Below, one piece after another: positions 12,316 through 15,124 of a DNA stretch of 15,124 nt (positions are counted from its first letter, which is position 1; every line of letters begins with the position of its first letter). The translations under genes and the position numbers were made by a program. The notes below the pieces were generated by a model. The model was not told where the DNA came from and did not search any database. It worked only from the letters and a program-made list of their open reading frames with translations. Origin of the DNA: CAZKCI01 sp964551475 (GTDB lineage Bacteria > Auribacterota > Erginobacteria > Erginobacterales > CAZKCI01); assembly GCA_964551475.1 (NCBI GenBank), contig CAZKCI010000026.1:1-15124 (forward strand), given 5' to 3'.

Positions 12316-13067
12316 TCGTTCTCAAGAGCAAGCGCGAACTGGACCTGATGCGGCGGAGCGGGGCGCTCGCCGCCGAGGTGCTTGGGGAGTTGAAGCGGCT
12401 GGTCCGGCCCGGTGTGTCCACCGGGGATCTGGACCGCTGGGCGGAGGAGCTGATCCGGTCGCGCGACGGCCGTTCGGCCTTCCTGGGCTATCACGGCTAT
12501 CCGGGCCAGATCTGCGTCTCCGTCGATGAGGAGGTCGTGCACGGGATCGGAAGCTCCCGGAAACTTCGGGAGGGCGAGATCGTCAGCCTGGACGTGGGAG
12601 TGGCCAAGGACGGATACATCGGCGACACCGCGGCTACCTTTCCGGTGGGAAAGGTGAGCGCCGACAAGGCGAAGCTGATCCGGGTGACCGAGGAGTGCCT
12701 GAGAGTCGGGATCGCGCAAGCCCGGGAGGGCAACCGACTTTTCGACATCTCCGCCGCCATTCAGAAGACGGCCGAGGCCGCCGGTTTTTCCGTGGTCCGG
12801 GACTTCGTCGGGCACGGGGTGGGCGCCGAGATGCATGAGGACCCCCAGGTCCCGAACTTCGGCCGGGCGGGGACGGGGCTCCGGCTGCAGGCGGGAATGG
12901 TCCTGGCCCTGGAGCCGATGCTGACGATGGGCGGTTACGAGGTGGAGGTGCTGGACAACCGCTGGACGGTGGTGACCCGGGATCGTTCTCCCGCCGCCCA
13001 CGCCGAGCACACGGTGGCGATAACCGAAGACGGTCCGGAGATACTGACATGGGCGAAGACGCGATAA
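12312..13067 (+). CDS. map: Methionine aminopeptidase, type I
   Basis: This enzyme removes the initiator methionine from nascent proteins. From ATG 12312 (ATGA overlap with adk) it is 251 residues, normal for type Ia. The dimetal ligands are in their family contexts: D94 (SLDVGV), D105 (GDTAATF), H168 (VGHGVG), E201 (ALEPML) and E232 (AEHTVAI); substrate-contacting H77 is in VVHGIG and H175 in EMHEDPQVPNFG. The frame is open further upstream inside adk but has no family similarity there. No independent ribosome-binding site is visible. Confidence 0.98.
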   Translation: MIVLKSKRELDLMRRSGALAAEVLGELKRLVRPGVSTGDLDRWAEELIRSRDGRSAFLGYHGYPGQICVSVDEEVVHGIGSSRKLREGEIVSLDVGVAKDGYIGDTAATFPVGKVSADKAKLIRVTEECLRVGIAQAREGNRLFDISAAIQKTAEAAGFSVVRDFVGHGVGAEMHEDPQVPNFGRAGTGLRLQAGMVLALEPMLTMGGYEVEVLDNRWTVVTRDRSPAAHAEHTVAITEDGPEILTWAKTR

Positions 13068-13261
13068 CGTTGGAAGGTACGGTCCGGGAGCTTCTCCCCA
13101 ACACCATGTTCCGGGTGGACGTGGGCAAGGGGCATATCGTCCTCGCCCACATCTCCGGGAAGATGCGCCTGCATTTCATCAAGCTTCTTCCCGGGGACAA
13201 GGTGATGATCGAGATGTCGCCCTACGACCTGACCAAGGCCAGGATCATCCGCCGGCTTTAG
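13049..13261 (+). CDS. infA: Translation initiation factor IF-1
   Basis: IF-1 binds the 30S A site during initiation. The 70-residue OB-fold protein reads EGTVRELLPNTMFRVDVGKG, then HIVLAHISGKMRLHFIKLLP and GDKVMIEMSPYDLTKARII, matching the family throughout; length is one or two residues short of the usual 71-72. ATG 13049 has GGAG (13037-13040) at 8 nt and overlaps the 3' end of map by 19 nt. The map-infA-rpmJ-rpsM order is widespread outside the Proteobacteria. Confidence 0.98.
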   Translation: MGEDAITLEGTVRELLPNTMFRVDVGKGHIVLAHISGKMRLHFIKLLPGDKVMIEMSPYDLTKARIIRRL

Positions 13262-13352
13262 AATAAGGAGCCGCGCCCGCCTCCGCGCTGCGCGCTGCGG
13301 CGGGCAGGAATTTCGCGCCTGCCTGCCGGCAGGCAGGGATTACGCGGATTAA
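13262..13352 (+). repeat. GC-rich palindromic element, copy B (before rpmJ), with a second palindrome
   Basis: It starts AATAAGGAGCC as in copy A, then the hairpin GCCCGCC (13275-13281) / GGCGGGC (13299-13305), followed by a tail-like GAATTTCGCG. A perfect 20-bp palindrome, CCTGCCTGCCGGCAGGCAGG (13318-13337), comes next and ends in the same type of tail, GATTACGCGGATTAA (13338-13352). Thus two different palindromic heads each carry a similar tail. The remaining 13353-13429 is AT-richer and has no repeat. Confidence 0.8.
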
Positions 13353-13429
13353 GGGGAACTGAGAACTGGTATTGGATTGCATAATAGATTCGACCCACAA
13401 CCCTAAAATTTTCCGAAGGATAATTTTAT

Positions 13430-13543
13430 ATGAAGGTCAAAGCGTCGGTCAAAAGAATCTGCGAGCGCTGCAAGATCGTGCGGCGGCGCGGCGTGGTGCG
13501 GGTGCTCTGCACCAATCCGCGGCACAAGCAAAGGCAAGGATAG
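13430..13543 (+). CDS. rpmJ: 50S ribosomal protein L36, zinc form
   Basis: L36 is the smallest 50S protein. The 37-residue product begins MKVKASVKRICERCKIV and ends VVRVLCTNPRHKQRQG. C11, C14, C27 and H32 form the expected zinc site, so this is the cysteine-containing type. ATG 13430 is preceded by AAGGA (13416-13420) at 9 nt. The gene sits between infA and rpsM as in many bacteria. Confidence 0.97.
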   Translation: MKVKASVKRICERCKIVRRRGVVRVLCTNPRHKQRQG

Positions 13544-13547
13544 GGAC

Positions 13548-13639
13548 GTGTAAAGTGTAACGGGTAACGTTGAACGGGCCAAAACCGTTTGTCCTCGTTT
13601 TCGTTGCGCGTCACACGCCACACGTTACACGAGATACAC
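13548..13639 (+). repeat. GTGTAAC-type tandem inverted-repeat hairpin, rpmJ-rpsM gap
   Basis: The G-arm is GTGTAAA, GTGTAAC, GGGTAAC, GTTGAAC (13548-13575), a 7-nt period. The C-arm is GTCACAC, GCCACAC, GTTACAC (13610-13630) then GAGATACAC. The arms match as GTGTAA-type against TTACAC-type words. AACGG and CCGTT can pair in the tip. The AAGGAG of rpsM begins right after the C-arm. Confidence 0.85.
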
Positions 13640-13652
13640 AAGGAGACTCACC

Positions 13653-14024
13653 ATGCCACGTATCGCCGGTATAGACCTGCCGAAGGGGAAGCGGATTGAA
13701 GCCGCCCTTGTCTACATCTACGGCATCGGCCCCAAGAGCGCGGTCGACATCCTCTCCGCGGCGGGGATCAATTCCTCCATCCGGGTCAAAGATCTGACCG
13801 AAGAGCAGGCGGCCAAGATCAGCGCCGTTATCCAGAAGAGCTACAAGGTGGAAGGGGATCTGCGGCGGGAGGTGGCCCAGAACATCAAGCGCCTGATGAC
13901 CATTGGCTGCTGGCGGGGCTTCCGCCATCGCCGGGGTCTCCCCGTCCGGGGGCAGCGGACCCACACCAACGCCCGCACCCGGAAGGGCCCGGGCAAGACC
14001 GTGGGAATGAAACGGAGCGCTTAG
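13653..14024 (+). CDS. rpsM: 30S ribosomal protein S13
   Basis: S13 is a head protein that contacts P-site tRNA and forms bridges with L5 and L31. The 123 residues fit the family. Motifs are RIAGIDLPKGKRIEAALVYI followed by YGIGPKSAVDIL (helix-two-turn-helix), the LRREVAQNIKRLMTIG block, GCWRGFRHRRGLPVRGQRT and the tail THTNARTRKGPGKTVG. AAGGAG lies about 7 nt before ATG 13653. It heads the alpha operon; in E. coli S4 represses at a pseudoknot here, which I cannot identify in this sequence. Confidence 0.98.
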   Translation: MPRIAGIDLPKGKRIEAALVYIYGIGPKSAVDILSAAGINSSIRVKDLTEEQAAKISAVIQKSYKVEGDLRREVAQNIKRLMTIGCWRGFRHRRGLPVRGQRTHTNARTRKGPGKTVGMKRSA

Positions 14025-14096
14025 TATTTTCGCGCCGTCCGCTTCGCGGGGGGCACGGGAAAACTGCGGTAACACTCAGCAGGAGAGACTCTTAAA

Positions 14097-14681
14097 ATGG
14101 ACAAGGAACAGAACAAAGAGCGGGGGCCCGAGCCGAAGGCCGAGGCCAGGAAGCCGGCCGCGTCCGAGGGGAAGCCCGAGAGCAAGAAGCTGGCCACCTC
14201 CGAGGCAAAGCCCGAGAGCAAGAAAACGGCCGCGTCCGAGGCGAAGCCCGAGGGGAAGAATCCGGCCGAGTCCGAGCCGAAGACCGAGACGAAAAAGCCG
14301 GCCGCGGCGGCCAAGAAAAAGAAGATCGCCCGCGCGGTGGGTTCGGCGATCGCCCACATCCAGGCCACCTTCAACAATACCATCGTTTCGATCACCGACC
14401 GTGGCGGGTCCGTAGTAGCCTGGGCCTCCGGCGGCCGGGTGGGGTTCAAGGGGTCGAGGAAATCCACCGCCTTCGCCGCCCAGTTGGTGGCCGAAAAGGC
14501 GGGGAACGAGGCCAAAGCCGCCGGCGTCCGCGAGCTCGAGATCTGGGTCAATGGCCCGGGTTCGGGGAGGGAATCGGCCGTGCGGGCGCTGGCCGGCCAG
14601 GGCTTCACCATCACCGTGATCCGGGATGTGACGCCCATCCCCCACAACGGCTGCCGTCCGCCGAAACGTCGGAGAGTCTAA
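14097..14681 (+). CDS. rpsK: 30S ribosomal protein S11 with repetitive N-terminal extension
   Basis: S11 lines the 30S platform near the mRNA exit. Residues from about 73 are canonical: KKKKIARAVGSAIAHIQATF, then NNTIVSITDRGGSVVAWASG, the GFKGSRKSTAFAAQLVAEKA block and the C-terminal DVTPIPHNGCRPPKRRRV. Normal S11 is about 125-130 residues; this one is 194. The extra part contains four 12-residue repeats of the type KPAASEGKPESK (19-30, 31-42, 43-54, 55-66), encoded at 14151-14294. AGGAG (14081-14085) precedes ATG 14097 at 11 nt, and no other start with a ribosome-binding site lies nearer the conserved domain. Confidence 0.97.
   Translation: MDKEQNKERGPEPKAEARKPAASEGKPESKKLATSEAKPESKKTAASEAKPEGKNPAESEPKTETKKPAAAAKKKKIARAVGSAIAHIQATFNNTIVSITDRGGSVVAWASGGRVGFKGSRKSTAFAAQLVAEKAGNEAKAAGVRELEIWVNGPGSGRESAVRALAGQGFTITVIRDVTPIPHNGCRPPKRRRV
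14151..14294 (+). repeat. Four 36-nt in-frame repeats in rpsK
   Basis: Units at 14151-14186, 14187-14222, 14223-14258 and 14259-14294 encode KPAASEGKPESK, KLATSEAKPESK, KTAASEAKPEGK and NPAESEPKTETK. The units differ at both synonymous and non-synonymous sites, so the array is not a recent perfect duplication. Confidence 0.9.
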
Positions 14682-14715
14682 AAAGATTTGTGTCGCGCTG
14701 ACCAGAGGAGAAAGT

Positions 14716-15124
14716 ATGGCTAGATACATCGGTCCCTCATGCCGCCAATGCCGGCGGGAACAGATCAAGCTTTTTTCCAAGGGCGCCAAGTGCATGATGT
14801 CGAAGTGCCCGGTCGAGAAGGGCCGCCCCATCCCGGGGGCCCACGGACTGCGGCGTCGGAAGATCACCGACTACGGCGCGCAGCTCAGGGAGAAGCAGAA
14901 ACTGAAACGGATTTACGGCCTGCTCGAGCGCCAGTTCCGCAACTACTTTGAAGAGGCCTTTAGCGAGAAGGGGAACACCGGCGACCATCTTCTCCGCATG
15001 CTGGAGACCCGTCTCGACAACGTGGTCTACCGCCTGGGTTTCACCCCGGCGCTGCCCTCCGCCCGCCAGTTCGTGCGCCATGGCCATGTCCTGGTCAGGG
15101 GGCGCCGGATCGACTATCCCGGCT
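14716..15124 (+). CDS. rpsD: 30S ribosomal protein S4, zinc form (3' partial)
   Basis: S4 starts assembly of the 5' domain of 16S rRNA. The visible 136 residues begin MARYIGPSCRQCRREQIKLF. C9, C12, C26 and C31 form the four-cysteine site of the zinc-type S4, as in Thermus. LREKQKLKRIYGLLERQFRN (57-76) and ETRLDNVVYRLGF (97-109) are conserved, followed by the S4 RNA-binding domain (RQFVRHGHVLVRGRRIDYPG, 117-136). ATG 14716 has GAGGAG ending 6 nt upstream. The window ends inside the gene; about a third (roughly 70 residues) is missing. rpoA and rplQ would be expected next. Confidence 0.98.
   Translation, partial: MARYIGPSCRQCRREQIKLFSKGAKCMMSKCPVEKGRPIPGAHGLRRRKITDYGAQLREKQKLKRIYGLLERQFRNYFEEAFSEKGNTGDHLLRMLETRLDNVVYRLGFTPALPSARQFVRHGHVLVRGRRIDYPG

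Noticed and set aside
13371..13386. Promoter before rpmJ (CATAAT as -10)
   Set aside because: No acceptable -35 hexamer lies 16-18 nt upstream, and AT-richness alone is not enough.
14031..14058. Hairpin in the rpsM-rpsK gap (CCGC/GCGG around TTC, CCGT/ACGG outside)
   Set aside because: Only a 4-bp stem plus a bulged outer stem; it could be a remnant of the GC-rich element, but the similarity is too short to call.

Overview
The window is a single co-directional block of translation genes on the + strand: the S10, spc and alpha ribosomal-protein operons fused end to end, behind the last 43 codons of an EF-Tu gene. The order is tuf (3' end), rpsJ, rplC, rplD, rplW, rplB, rpsS, rplV, rpsC, rplP, rpmC, rpsQ, rplN, rplX, rplE, rpsN, rpsH, rplF, rplR, rpsE, rplO, secY, adk, map, infA, rpmJ, rpsM, rpsK, rpsD (cut by the window end). 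No gene lies on the - strand. rpmD (L30), which usually sits between rpsE and rplO, is absent.

The organism is a GC-rich bacterium. The arrangement secY-adk-map-infA-rpmJ-rpsM-rpsK-rpsD is a common non-proteobacterial layout. S14, S4 and L36 are the cysteine-containing (zinc) forms, L24 carries a C-terminal four-cysteine ribbon and adenylate kinase has a four-cysteine LID. With the missing L30 and the low-complexity tails on L3, L22, S17 and S11, this suggests an uncultivated or deep-branching phylum. I cannot name it from sequence alone.

Genes are tightly packed where they touch (ATGA, GTGA, TGATG and TAAGTG junctions imply translational coupling), and no intrinsic terminator with a T-tract is visible. 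However, most of the wider gaps (about 105-180 bp) are filled by one unusual kind of structure. A G-rich short word (7, 8 or 10 nt) is repeated imperfectly in tandem, followed after a short tip by its C-rich reverse complement repeated in tandem. Each forms a long, imperfect hairpin, always G-arm first in the direction of transcription. The word differs between gaps: GGTTCAAC in four gaps, GGAGTAAT in two, GTGTAAC, GTAACC and a degenerate GGGT type in one each. A second, GC-rich palindromic element with a GATTAC-CGGATTAA tail occurs before rplX and before rpmJ, and a distinct 17-bp hairpin lies between rpsN and rpsH.

The coding content is conventional: ribosome assembly (r-proteins), translation initiation (IF-1), nascent-chain processing (methionine aminopeptidase), membrane targeting (SecY) and adenylate balance (Adk). 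The noteworthy material is the intergenic architecture and the protein extensions.
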